Positions 1 to 12,500 of a stretch of 64,000 nt of DNA are shown here, piece after piece. Within the stretch, counting starts at the first letter, position 1; the number at the start of each line of letters is the position of its first letter. The notes under the pieces are model-generated. The model did no database searches and was not told where the DNA came from. It was given only the letters and a program-made list of their open reading frames with translations. The DNA comes from Vigna angularis (lineage: Eukaryota > Streptophyta > Magnoliopsida > Fabales > Fabaceae). Made by a program: the position numbers and the translations under genes. The stretch spans positions 25,989,306 through 26,053,305 of the forward strand of contig NC_068978.1 in assembly GCF_016808095.1 (NCBI RefSeq). The letters are read 5' to 3'.

Positions 1-1145
1 AAGGGTATTGGAGGAGGAAAAGGTGCACCTAGCCGATATCAGTATGGAGGGGAGCGCTGGCTACTGGTTCAGAGCATGGAAGGAGAAAGCCAAGAATCTT
101 TCCTGGGATGGCTTGAAGGAAGCCCTGGTGATAAGGTTTGGAACCATTGTTGAGCGTTTGGCGGCATCGAAACAGATGGGGACGGTGGAAGAGTATGTAC
201 AGGGAGGCGAAAAGGTAAGGAAAGGGAGCGGGATAGAAGACGAGTCATCTAGGGGACAAACGAGAGGTGAGGCGACACGATCCGAGACCAATAGCTATAA
301 CCCAGGCCGATCGAGAGTTGCCGAGCGGTCCGAGGCCAAGTGCTATAGCCCAGGCCGATCGGCAGTAACCGAGGAACATCTTCAAGACATCAAGAAAGCA
401 AAGCAACCATCAAAAAAAGGGGAAAATTCAATACAAACCCAACTTTCAGAGAACCTGGAAGATCTTGCATCAACTCTGTTCAGGTTGTTAACTCGAGCCG
501 AATGGTTGAAGGTAGGGGGAGGAACCGAATGGTGCAAAGATAGGGAAAAGAGAGCCGAACGGTATAAAGATAGTGGGAAGAGAGCCGAACGGTATAAAGA
601 TAGTGGGAAGAGAGCCAAACGATAGAAGAGGTTATTAGAGTCGAACGGTTGAAGGGAACGATAGCCGAACGGTTGAAGGGAACGATAGCCGAACGGTAGA
701 AAAGCATGGGAAAGCAAGCCGAGCGGTATAAAGATAGGAAGAAGAAAACCGAACGGTAGAAAAGCATGGGAAAGCAAGCCGAGCGGTATAAAGATAGGGA
801 GAAGAAAACCGAACGGTGGAAAAGCGTGGGAAAGCAAACCGAACGGTATAAAGATAGCGAGAAGAAAGCCGAACGGTATAAAGATAGGAAGAAGAGAGTT
901 GAACGGTAGAAGAAGTTATTTTACAGGGAAGGATAAGAAGCTCCTCGCTTTCAAGGAAATAATGCAGACACGAAAAGGGTCCCATAAAGTTTGTATCTCA
1001 TCTCGACCACCACCCAAGCCTCCTGAATAGAATTGGAGGGCATAATCAGTGGGTTCCCTTCATAAAATAACAAGATGATAAAGAGGAGCCAAGAGATCAA
1101 GTTTTTCGGTTCCAACCTTGAGGACAAGGTTGTTTTGCAGCGAGG
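1..1145 (+). mobile_element. Ty3/gypsy element, internal region, deleted; left end outside window
   Basis: The first ~200 bases encode a gag fragment: residues such as SMEGSAGYWFRAW, DGLKEALVIRFG and GTVEEYVQ match the gag of the gypsy element at 7124-13160 in the same order. After EEYVQ the homology stops, and 210-480 is not recognisable gag. A repeat array (490-905) follows, then about 110 bases with no pol, then the NLEDKV coding motif near 1117-1134 that closes plant chromovirus polyproteins. Nearly all of protease, RT, RNase H and integrase is therefore missing. The element is a non-autonomous deletion derivative; its 5' LTR lies left of base 1. Confidence 0.75.
490..905 (+). repeat. Array of CCGAACGGT-type repeats, ~20-30 bp units, 60-bp higher-order period
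   Basis: The motif CCGAACGGT (variants CCGAGCGGT, CCGAATGGT, TCGAACGGT, CCAAACGAT) recurs about every 20-30 bases. It is followed alternately by TATAAAGATAGG-GAAGA or AGAAAAGCATGGGAAAGC. From about 690 to 870 the two units alternate with an exact 60-bp period. All copies point the same way, spacers are near-identical and there are no unique spacers, so this is a minisatellite and not a CRISPR array. The same 9-mer occurs in the gypsy LTRs and gag at 7124-13160. Confidence 0.9.
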
Positions 1146-1460
1146 TGTAATGATAGGATCTAAGGTAAGAGGATAGAAGGCGGAAAAATGAGAGAGCGGT
1201 TAGGAAAGGCGGGATGGGAGATCTTATATAAATAGAGTTATATTCTTTGTTAGAAGGCAGCTAGTCATATTCTTTTGTTTAGACAGGTCTTGGACCTTGT
1301 GAGGGGGGTTAGGCTCCCGTTAGATGGAGGGAGGTTATGCTCCCATATACTGATTGTATGCTACTTTCATTGATGAGAATACAGATAATTCATTCTTTTC
1401 CAATTGTTTTGATTGTGTGAGTGAGTTGTCTGGTTAGGTTCCAAACCCAGGAACCTAACA
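1146..1460 (+). repeat. 3' LTR of the truncated gypsy element
   Basis: The boundaries TGTAATGATAGG and GAACCTAACA give TG..CA ends with short inverted termini (TGT../..ACA). A TATA-like stretch (TTATATAAATAGAG) sits near 1213-1227. The NLEDKV coding hairpin lies ~15-30 bases upstream, as in the other gypsy copies. The expected 5-bp target duplication (GGTAC, 1461-1465) cannot be checked because the other end is outside the window. Sequence beyond 1460 is a copia LTR, so this gypsy inserted into a copia LTR. Confidence 0.65.
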
Positions 1461-2430
1461 GGTACTATGTATCGTTGGGATAAAAATATCCTAATATCTC
1501 TATAGTAATTACGAAAAATATCCATAGAATCAACACACTCATTTCAGCTGGTCTATATTTCCTTTTTCAAGAGAGTGTGATTGTTACAAATGGAGGAGTT
1601 GAGAACATAATTAGCATGGCTGTAAATAATAAAGTATTTATTTGCTCTCTCTCTCATTATTCAAGTTGGTATCAGAGCTCCCAATCTTGGGAGCTTGTTT
1701 CCACTGCCACCACTCCCAACCACTGGCTGCTGCTGTCCTCCTTGAAGATAATGGTGAAAGTCTGTGTTTTTTTCCTCAATGGCTGAGAAAAAATTTACTT
1801 CTATGGGTCCTAATGATCTTCTGAACGTGGCAGATCCCTACCTTTTGATGGCCAAAATTATTTATAATGGAGCTAATACATTTGGAAGATTCTAAGAGGA
1901 TGATCAAGATTAGACCACATTGATGTTGGAGGACTGAGGACCAGGGTCAAATGACCCTGATTTGAGATTTGGGGTAATGAAAATTCATTGATCATAACTT
2001 GAATGTGGCCCTGATTTGAGATTTGGGGGATAATGAAAATTCATTGATCATAACTTGAATGTGGCATTCCATAGTCCCTCAGATAAGTCAAAATTTTGTT
2101 TTGTTCTGCCAAAGAAATATGGAATGACCTAAAAATAACTCCTCTTTGAAAAATGATTTTGCTGCCTTTTATTACATTGAAAGCAAGGTGCTTAATACCA
2201 GACAAGGTTCTCTCAATATCAAAATATCATGAATTATTGAATGGGTTGTGGATCGAACCAGATAGTGCCATAATTTGAATATGTGCAAATCAAATGATGC
2301 CTCAAATGCTTAAAGCATTGAAAGAGTAAGAATTTGATAGACAAGGGAGTATAGGTAGAGGGTTTGGAAAGTATACTACAGAAAGAAATTTCAGAACAAA
2401 AGAAGTTAGTTGTTATGGGTATAGACCAAA
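1461..2430 (+). mobile_element. Ty1/copia remnant: LTR piece, PBS and gag scraps
   Basis: Bases 1461-1666 are the right part of a copia LTR: the stretch with AAATATCCTAATATCTCTA and the ending TTCAAGT align with the LTR at 16711-16892. It is followed directly by a primer site TGGTATCAGAGCTCC (1667-1681, initiator tRNA-Met type). Downstream, GGTCCTAATGATCTTCTGAACG and neighbouring bases match the gag region near 17150. All frames contain stops. The element is a decayed relative of the one at 16711, cut on the left by the gypsy insertion. Confidence 0.65.
1667..1681 (+). other. Primer-binding site, tRNA-iMet type, of copia remnant
   Basis: TGGTATCAGAGCTCC directly follows the LTR end TCAAGT. 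TGGTATCAGAGC is the usual plant copia primer site complementary to initiator tRNA-Met. Confidence 0.7.
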
Positions 2431-2439
2431 ACTAATTAA

Positions 2440-2640
2440 GACTATGTTTAAAGCTTACTGTAGGATGACATTTGATCCAGGAGGAGTTCATGTGGATCAC
2501 AAGAAAAATAAAGTCATTCAAAGATGGCCTACTCCTAAGAATGTTAGGAGCTTCTTCAACAATAAAATCATGTTTGTCCAAAATAAAGTCGACCCTCCAT
2601 ATTTGAGGACAAATCCTTCTCAAGTCTCACCCAGCAACTT
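2440..2640 (+). pseudogene. Ty3/gypsy pol scraps
   Basis: A short translated stretch reads MTFDPGGVHVDHKKNKVI, then QRWPTPKNVRSFF. It resembles the gypsy segment at the RT-RNase H border (G-V-x-x-D-x-x-K-x-x-x-I-x-x-WPxPKxV). It jumps directly to VDPPYLRTNPSQ, resembling the last codons of a gypsy polyprotein. The intervening RNase H and integrase are absent, so this is a deletion remnant. Confidence 0.55.
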
Positions 2641-3443
2641 TCTCTCTCGTGCAGCACCTGTGTCAGAGCGTTTCAGCAACACGTTTTGCTCATTTTTCTC
2701 ACATGTTAAATATGGAATTCGTGCAGCTACATGTGGCTTGTGATCCTTGCATCATAATACCTGATGATCAGGAGGGTAGTTTAGGGCCAATTGAGAGGCT
2801 GAATGGATCTATAAATTCAGCACTCTCCCCTAGTATTGATACTTTTGAATGTTAGTAGAGTTACGCTGTTGAGATTACTCTAGCCTTCCTCTTTTCGAAA
2901 GTCACTTACTACAGAGTCTCCCAGAGCCTCCTCTAGCCCCTTCCCCTAGTTAAGGTGTAGCCTTCTTAGGCAAACCGTTTCCATATACCACAACCATCAT
3001 TTGACCGAACCTTTGCCTCAATTCATTATTCCGCTACGTCCTTCATTCATCTGCACGTGTTCATGACCATTAGGAGGGTTTCCCTACGTCATCACACATG
3101 TTAGGGATTCAGTCTATGCCTCTCTCTTTTATATCAACACCTTAATTTTAGGGATTTCTTAAAAACAAATCTACATATATTATTCAGTCAATCTATATTT
3201 ATTGTACTGTAAATATACAATATTTACACCCATATTTCAACAGATTGAGTGTGAGAAGTAATCACACAATTCCTGTATCATCTCAAATGCACAATTTTAA
3301 CAAGGATCCTAATTAAACTCGAAGACCCAAATTAAACAACGAAACAAATCACCTAAGATACTCTAAACCAAGATAATATCAGATATTTCTAAAAATTTGA
3401 AATTTTAAATTCATAAATACACTGCTTTAAAATGTAAATTAAC
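2641..3443. other. No gene recognised; intron or 3' flank of the NHL gene
   Basis: I see no further NHL-gene exon on the minus strand and no clear element ends here. The stretch 2860-3180 has a pyrimidine-rich character and may be part of an old LTR. The NHL coding sequence must continue left of 3444, since exon 15 ends at a splice donor. Confidence 0.5.
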
Positions 3444-3502
3444 CTGGTAGCAAATCAAGATATTCCACATGATCAATCGGTGTACCCAAAAGTCCATTTC
3501 CA
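3444..3502 (-). CDS. NHL gene exon 15, last one visible
   Basis: Acceptor GTTTGACAG, donor CTACCAG|GTTAAT. It encodes [19 protein letters not shown]. The phase fits exon 14. The donor shows that at least one more exon follows, probably beyond the retrotransposon cluster at 1-2640. Confidence 0.7.
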
Positions 3503-6500
3503 CTGTCAAACCAGGATAATCAAGAAGTCAACTTTTCTATTAGAATTGAGGACAGAATAGGATCATGCATATCTCCAAATGGGAAAAAAAGAATGTCCTT
3601 AGTCATTACAAGGAATATTACAGCCATATACCTAGCCGATGTGGCATCTTAACACATCTAGGACTAGATATTTGCAGCACAAAGTTCGCAAGACTGGACA
3701 AGTGTGACATTACATCAAGAAAGGATGGGCTGAGTTAAGTATATACTAGACGTATCTCAATGCCAAAGCTTACTCAAGGGAAGAGAGAATTTCCAAAATG
3801 ATTAAAAGGTACTTTGACCATATGCCTACCTAATGAAGGATCTTAACAGATTCACTGGAAACAATCTTACATTCTAACATGGACAGAAACAGAAAAAATT
3901 AGTTTCTGAATAAAAGAAATCTATACAAGTTCTTTGAGAAAATAACTTACGCAGCATAAAATGTTTCCAGGGGGAAATTCAGCCAATAAGGTAATCCAAG
4001 TATCCCTAGATTAGATAATCGGAAGTTTGAACAGACTCCAGATTCTCCACAAACCTTCAAAATCCTCTGTCCAACTAGTGAGACAAAATTAGGAGTGAAT
4101 AATCTCAACAAATGCATCCACAGAGAAAGATAGCCTTAACTAAAATGGAGAAAACTACCTGGATCACAAACAAAAATGTGATTTTGCAAGGTTGCAAGTG
4201 AAGATAAAAGATCAGAATGTGGTAGGGCCCCAAGTAAAGAGCCGCTCTTAGTTTCATGTTGAAACCAGTCAAAGGGAACCCGATCTATGACAGATAAACG
4301 TTTCATGATTGAATGCCCACAGATCTCAAGAATTCTTGGATAACCTAAATAAATATAACAAAGAATCCATCAGTTCTAGCTAGATACAAGATTGTTTAAA
4401 CAAGTGACCATATAAGGATTATAGAATCAAACCTTCCAAAACTTCATTCATCTTTCCTGAACTGATATCCAAGACCCACAAAGTTCGAAACCTAAAAGTA
4501 TCAATGATAGTATAAAGGTAAGGAAGGAATATTACTTGAACTATAGCCCTTACTATCATTCTTAACCAAGAAAATTTAGTCATAAGAAAAGGAATATTGA
4601 AAAAAAAAATCATGATGTTCAACACAATACAAGATTTGAAATTTAATGAACAATGAGGCACAAGGGATACTGATGAATTATAGCAAAACACATTACTACT
4701 TACCCTCCTAAACATAAGGTATTCTGCCACCCCACAAACTTTCAAAGTCTACACTAGAGCCTGACTCTTCTTTGGAGAAATAAGAAAAACTCAACTCCTT
4801 AGACGGAAAGGCTTGAACATTTTACATGTAAATATTCTCTCAATTGTTTTTCACCACTTCAAAACAGAGAATGATGAAATAAATAGCAGTCTAAGTTCCA
4901 ATTCCTATCTTAAATTTGACTGAATTTCAAGTCAGAAACACTAACCGAAGCAACCGTGTCATCTATAAAAATGAAAGAAATAAAGTTTATCTTTCATTAA
5001 TTCTATGTTGTGCTTGACAAATGTAACACCAAAACAATCTACGAAATCGAGTTATCATGATATCAAGTCAGTAACACTTTGCATCTCAACTAACAATTCT
5101 GATTTTAGTGACCAAGTGTTGGCAACCAAAGCCCAATGGTTCCATCATTGAGCAAATTGTTGCCCTGTCAATATTGGAAAAAGTTAGTTTGGTAAGGAGA
5201 TTAAATATACTTTTAATAACTTCTAATAACAAGAAAACAATATTGTTTTTCAATATAATGAATGTTTTCCGTTAAAAAGTAATGTGTTAGGTTTCTTGGG
5301 AACAAGAAACTGGGTTTTCAGATTCAATAAAGAAATAAACACTCAAATCTTAGTGCACAACGTAAGATAATACTTTAATTAAAGAAAACATAATACAGAA
5401 ACCATCCAAGAGCTTCCAAGGGAAAAAATTCCCTTCAACACAGGTTAAGACCTGGTTCTGAATAAACTACTCAACACCAGAACTAGAACACTCCCCCTCC
5501 TTAAAAGACAAAAACTACCTAACTACTAATTAAAACTTCCCCTAACTGCTGTTTAAACCCCTCCTAACTACCCCTAACCACTTCATACTAACTTCTATGT
5601 TTTATTTCTCCCAACTATCTAAAAGCGGTCTACAAACTGTCTAATACATTACATATCCTATCATAATCTCTCTATTTTAGACTTCTTAAAATTTGCCTAT
5701 AGGCACACAAATGTCAAACTGTTGTTTAAACTCCTCCTAACTACCCCTAACCACTTCATACTAACTTCTATGTTTTATTTCTGCCCAACTATCTAAAAGC
5801 GGTCTACAAACTGTCTAATACATTACATATCCTATCATAATCTCTCTATTTTAGACTTCTTAAAATTTGCCTATAGGCACACAAATGTCAAACTGTTGAT
5901 AAAAGGGTGCACCAGTCATTTTAAAATACTTGTAACTTTCAGTCATTTTTAAATTCCTGTTTAATGCAATAGTTATAAGCATAAGGGACAGATGATGCAA
6001 GAGAGAGAAATCAAAGACCTCAATAAATTTGGGTTATCTGTGAGATGAAGATTTTTTTTCTCTAAACTCCAATGCAGACATAGCAAAAAAAAAACAGAGG
6101 TGTGGTCAATCCATTCTTAAATGACAGTTAGATTTCACTGAAAACATCAAGTGATCTGGTCTAGGCTTTAAAGTTTCTGTGCATGACAGAATGATCGATC
6201 CAAAACAATATTAATGCCGTAGCCAAGGAGAAGGCCTTACAGATTTGTAGATAAAGAGGCCAAATACTACTAGAGCGTAGATGCAAGTACAAAGTGAATA
6301 TATGAGTGGAGGAGCTGAGTTATTGAGAGTATAAATGAGAAAGAATATAGATCTGACACATCATACAGAAAGAGGAATACATTATATTCAGTTTCAGCTT
6401 CCAACTTTGGAACTGTTAGAATAATTATATCTATGTATAATCATTAAATCTTGGCAGGGTGTAGTATGCTATATCATTTATTAGTTGTACCTAGTTCTGC

Positions 6501-9500
6501 ACCTAGGGGTCTAGTACAGTCCCTTACTATTCCATGTATTATGGTATTTTCATTATATATAGAATGATAGTGAGAGGGATCTCTAAGTCCTCTAGAAATA
6601 CTTTACAATTTCAATCTCAAGTTGGTATCAGAGGAACTCTATTCCTACTCTGTCTTTATTGTCACTGCTGGCTGGCTGATGGCCGTCACCTCCGGTGGCC
6701 TTAAAAATTTCATCTTTTCTGAAATACCTCAATGAGCAATCCCGCTCTCCTAATAATATCAGATAATTCCAGTGCCTTTTTTAGCTGTTTCCCACCGCCC
6801 GGCACTGTCCGCCGCCTACCACTATCAACTGTCGTCCATCATCGGCCACCGCCATAGTTTAGTCCGGCAACCAGTGGATCTGAATCGCCTCCTTGAGCAA
6901 TGGCCAACCCCGCCAGTGTCGAGGGCTAGTTCTCATCTAGGCGCCGCCACAGGCGCCACATCTGTCTGACATCCGCCGCCGCCGCCATCACGTTTTCTCC
7001 AGCGAAGTGATGGAAACCTACTTAGGGAAGTCCATTAAAAGGAGCACCAACTTAAGCTAAGGCTAAAAAAGGGAAGTTGAAGAAGGACTTTTAAAAGCTC
7101 TTCCTTGATTTTCTTTCTCTAAGTGTAAGGGGCTGGCAAGTATATGAGAGAAGGAAGTATAGGGGAGAGAGAGAAGGGGACCAAACGGTAGACAAGGGGG
7201 AGCGACCAGGTCGAACGGTAGAAGGCGGGGAGCGAGTTGGCCGAACGGTAGACGAGGGGGAACAACCAGAGCGAAGCGGGGAGCGAGGTGGCCGAACGGT
7301 AGACGAGGGGGAGCGACCAGACCGAATGGTTGGAAGCAGCGAGGAAGCATCCTAACTGTCACAACGGTTAGGATGGGCGGGAAACTAATTAGAGTAATAA
7401 GAGAGATATTCTGAGAAGATATTCAGCAAAACATAATTAGAGTAAACAAAGCCATATCTTAGTATAATATTCGATATAAGTTAAATATAGTAAATAAGGC
7501 TAAATATATTCATATAAGATAATTATTGCAAGTAGGATTATTTTCTAATATTCAGTACAAATTGGAAGGGAAATAATTAGTATAAATAAAGGGGAAGTCT
7601 AGGGTTAAAGGTATGCTTTTGATTTATGAGTTTTGTAAGAAAGGTTATGCTCTCAGGTGACTGAAGGAGATTATGCTCTCAGTTATTGTTTGTTTTCTTT
7701 AATTCAGTTATTCTTATCAATAAAAGAGGTTTATTCATCCATTTTCTTTATCTATTTATCTGTGAGAGTGCGTGAGAGGTTGTTCTGGTTCCGTTTCCTA
7801 TTCGGATACGTAACAATTGGTCCGACCTGCCGGAACGAAGGAGAGGAGTGTGTGGCCAGCCGGTGTGATAGAGAGGAGTGAGAGACATCGTGGAGGGAAG
7901 GATGAGTGCAGTCGAAATCAAACTGGAGCACGTAGGGTTGAGTCAGGAGAGCATGCAACTGTCCATAGGAGGAGTGGAGACGAAGGTGAAGGCGATCTGC
8001 AAGGATTTACAAGAGCTGATGAGAATGATGGGAGGACGAACCCATCAACTAGATGGGAAGTCCGACGAAAGTCAGGAATCTGTTAATGGAAAAATTAATG
8101 AAGAGGAGGGCAAAAAAGATGGTGGACCGAACGGTGGTGTGCCGAACGGTGGTGGAGAGGGCGGACCGAACGGTGAGAGGGGTAGTGGACCGAACGGTGC
8201 TGAACGCCAGGAGGAACATCTGACTTGGAGAAGAAGGGTAGAGTTACCCATTTTCGAAGGGAGTGATCCGCTGAATTGGATCAATAGAGCAGATAAATTC
8301 TTTGAGTTACAGGGGTGTCTGAGGAAGAAAAGTTGTGTCTGGCCTACATCAGCATGGAAGGTAGTGTCGGATTCTGGTTCAGATTCTGGAGGGAGAAAAC
8401 CGATAACCAAACGTGGACAGGACTGAAGGAGGCAATAGTGGTACGGTTCAGGGGAAGAAATCAGGGACCAGTCTTTGAAAGACTGGCAACTATTAAGCAA
8501 TCGGGCTCAGTGGAAGAATACATCCAAGATTTTGAAATCTTGGTGGGGCAGACAAAAGGAGTGGCCAAGGAATAGCTGATGGGATACTTCATGACAGGAT
8601 TACAAGATGGAATTCGGAATCAAGTACGACTGCTTGATCTGCGAGAATTGATGATATCTATGAGGATGGCGAGGGACGTGGAGGAGATCCAAGTGGGTGT
8701 GAAGGCTGGGAGTGGAAGTATGAGCAGGAATCAATCCTGGGGAAAACCGAACGGTTCTAGAACGTGATTGGAGACCAATCGACCCAACCAAAACCGAACG
8801 GGAGTTGTTGTAGGAAACCGAGCGGGGGCCACATAGAACGGGGGTGCGGGAGGAAGAGAAGGATCACACAGGGGCGGGATAGGCTGATCAGCAGCCAACA
8901 ACAGGGACAGAAACACAAGGAATTTACCTTATGCGGAATTTCAAGTGTGGGGGACCGTTCAGTCCAAGTCACCAATGCCCAGAAAGGAGCCTGCGGATGA
9001 CGATATTGGCAGAAGATGAGGAAGAAAATGAAGAGGAAGTGGAAACCGAACTTGACCAGATGCAGATGGAGCTATCAGCCTTCTCGGCTAGAGGTCTAAC
9101 CTAGCCCAGAACGATGAAATTGCATGGACAGATAGGAGGAAAACAGGTGTTGATTTTGATTGATAGTGGCGCTAGCCACAACTTCATAAGCAACAAATTG
9201 GTGAAAGAGTTGGGATTACCCGTGGTGGATACTCCACCTTATTTGTTGAGCCTGGGAGATGGACAGAGGAAGAAGACGAGGGGATGTTGTGAAGAGGTAG
9301 TAATCCACCTGGGAGAAACTAAGGCTACCAAACAGTTCCATCTGTTCGAACTGGGCGGAGTTGATGTGATACTAGGGGTAGAATGGCTCGCCAAGCTAGG
9401 AGAGGTAACATTGAACTGGAGGGAATTGACCATGGTGTTCGATCAAGGAGGGAAGAAAAGGACCATAAAAGGGTGCCCTACTTTAGCTCGAAGGTTGGTT

Positions 9501-12500
9501 GAACTGGGAGCTTTGTTCAAAATGAAGGAAGTGGAAGCATGGATGTTAGTGTGGGAGCTCAGGTGGACAAGGAAGAGCAAGGAAGAAGGATCGTTCGGGC
9601 ATAAACTGACAAAGAGACAGAATCAGGAAATGGATCAGATTCTAGTTCGGTATGCAAGGGTATTTTACGAGCCCCGAGGGCTACCTCCGGATAGAGGCAT
9701 GGTTCATCAGATACCACTGAAAGAGGGCACAGATCCAATGAATGTAAGGCCATACCGTTACCCCCATGTGATGAAGGACGAGATAGAGAAGCAGGTGACC
9801 GAGATGCTGAAGACAAGGGTCATAAGGCCAAGCACCAGTCCATACTCGAGTCCGGTGATACTAGTGAAGAAGAAGGATGGCAGCTGGAGATTTTGTGTGG
9901 ATTATAGAGCCCTCAACCGGGCTACCGTACCTGACAAATTTCCTATCCCACTAATAGAAGAGTTGTTAGATGAATTGAGAGGAGCCAAGTATTTTTCGAG
10001 GGTGCATTTGAAGTCCGGCTACCACCAGATTCGGATGGGAGAAGGGGATATAGAGAAAACGGCTTTTTGGACGCACCAGGGGCATTACGAATTCATGGCG
10101 ATGTCGTTCGGTCTCACCAATGCACCAACAACCTTCCAGAGCGCGATGAACAGCCTGATGCAGCCTTACCTGAGGAAATTCGTACTCGTGTTCTTTGATG
10201 ATATATTGGTATATAGCCGATCATGGGAGGAGCACTTGGAGCATGTCGGTTTAGTGCTAAGGAAGCTAGAGGAGACCAGTTGGGTGGCCAACAGAAAAAA
10301 ATGTGAGTTTGGCAAAATCCAGATAGGATATCTGGATCATCGAATATCGGAGAAGGGTGTTGAGATGGACCAGGACAAGGTGAGGGTCGTGGTGGATTGG
10401 GAGCAGCCCAAGACGGTAAAGGCTTTGAGGGGATTTCTGGGTCTGACAAGATACTACAGGCGATTTGTGAAGGATTATGGGAAAATTGCCAAACCATTGA
10501 CCGATCTACTTAAAAAAGGGCAATTTACATGGACCGAGCAAGCGGAGGAAGCCATGTCTAGATTGAAGAAGGTCGTTACCACTGCATCAGTGTTGATTCT
10601 GCCTGACTTTGACCAGCCTTTCCATATTGAGTGTGATGCATCAGGAGGAGGAATAGGAGCAGTTCTCACACAAGGAAGAAGGCCCATTGCTTTCTTTAGC
10701 AAGGCGTTATTAGAGGGATCGTTGAGTAAGTCGATATATGAGAAGGAATTGATGGCTTTGGTCATGGCCATACAGCATTGGAGACCTTATCTATTGGGTC
10801 AAAAATTTGTGGTTCACACTGATCAAAGGAGCCTTAGATACCTTTTGGAGCAGCGCATCACCACTCAGAATCAGCAGAATTGGATTGCAAAACTCCTAGG
10901 GTATGATTTTGAAATTGTGTACAAGTCGGGGGTCACCAACAGGGTCGCAGACGCCCTATCCCGAAGGAGGGAGGAGGAGACGGAGGAAAAGGAGTTGAGA
11001 GTGGTGGCCAGACCTTATTGGCAAGATTTTGGAGAGATTCTGGAGGAGGTTGAGGCGGACGAAGCATTGAAGAAGGTGATAGGAGACCTAAAAAAGGACC
11101 CCAACTTGCATCCATCTTTTACCATGGAGCATGACCGACTACACTATAAAGGAAGGCTTGTGATTTCAGCTTACTCGGCTTGGGTACCTAAGCTGATAAA
11201 GAGTTTCACACGACTCAGACAGGAGGGCATTCAGGGGTTTATCAGACGTATTGCAAGGTGGCACAATCACTTTATTGGATAGGAATGAAGAAAGCAGTAA
11301 CTGACTTTGTTGCGAGCTGCCTGGTGTGCCAACAGCATAAATATTTGTCATCTTCTCCGCAAGGGTTGTTGTAGCCTTTGCCCATACCCAATGCCATTTG
11401 GGAGGAAATAAGTATGGATTTTATAGTAAAGTTCCCTAAATCCCATGGGTATGATGCTGTCTTGGTAGTGATGTTGGCCTCAGTAAATATGGGCATTTCT
11501 TACCACTGAAACACCCTTATTCCGCCCGTACCATAGTTGAAGTGTTTGTTAAGGAGATTGTCCGATTGCATGGGGTACCAATATCTATAGTGAGTGACAG
11601 GGATCCACTGTTTCTAAGTATCTTCTGGAAGGAGTTGTTTAAACTGCAGGGGACTCAACTGAAGATGAGCATAGCCCATCATCCTAAAACAGATGGGCAG
11701 ACCGAGGTATTGAACAGGGTGTTGGAGGGTTACCTGAGATGTTTTTGCTCAGAACAGCCAAAGGGATGGAGTTCAGTATTACCATGGGCGGAGTATTGGT
11801 ACAATACTAGCTACCAAGAAGCGGCGGGCTGTACTCCATTTGAAACAGTGTATGGGAGATCTCCCCCTTCTTTGCACAGGTTCATACCAGGGGAGACCTT
11901 AGTGGAAGCAGTCGGCCAGAAGTTGCAGACAAGGGACGAAGCACTAAAACAGCTAAAGTTTCATTTAGCAAGGCTCAAGAAATGATGGTGAAGCAGGCTG
12001 ACAAAGCAAGGAGACCAGCAGATGTGGAGGTGGGAGATTGGGTGTACTTGAAGCTCAAACCACACCGACAGTCCTCGATGTCGTCCAGACTGCATCCTAA
12101 GCTAGTCGCTCGGTATTTTGGACTCTTCCAAGTTACAAAGAAGATCGGAGCAGTGGCTTTTAAGCTTCAACTACCAGATACCACACAGATACATCCAATT
12201 TTCCATGTATCTCAGTTGAAGAAAGCAGTCGGGGAATGAAGTATGGGGAAGGAATTGCCAACAGATTTCCAGGTGGATGGACCGTCCTTTTGGCGGATCA
12301 GAATTTTGGATAAAAGACAAGTATAGCAAGGGGAGGACGAGGTGCAACAAGTGTTAATAGAATGGCAAGAAGGGGGACCGGATGGAGCAACGTAGGAAGA
12401 TGCCATGACCATCAGAGACCAATATCCAGATTTCAACCTTGAGGACAAGGTTGATCATCAGGCGGTAGGTAATGTTAGGGGTTGGAAAGTATATGAGAGA

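Larger units (their letters stand above)
7124..7815 (+). repeat. 5' LTR of gypsy 7124-13160
   Basis: U3 carries four or more CCGAACGGT-type motifs (7174-7330), a CCTAAC..GTTAGG inverted repeat (7350-7372), an E2F-type site GCGGGAAA (7377-7384) and a TATA box TATAAATAAA (7581-7590). It ends ACGTAACA. Confidence 0.95.

Noticed and set aside
490..905. Regular direct repeats that resemble a CRISPR layout
   Set aside because: Spacers are near-identical, the repeat is only 9 bases, and the array lies inside a plant gypsy element.
382..985. Minus-strand frames rich in Leu/Phe/Ser/Tyr repeats
   Set aside because: Antisense readings of the CCGAACGGT array; no start context or family.
7063..7362. 99-residue minus-strand frame with PPRLPFG repeats, also at 12475-12711
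   Set aside because: Antisense reading of the gypsy LTR repeats, present in both LTRs.
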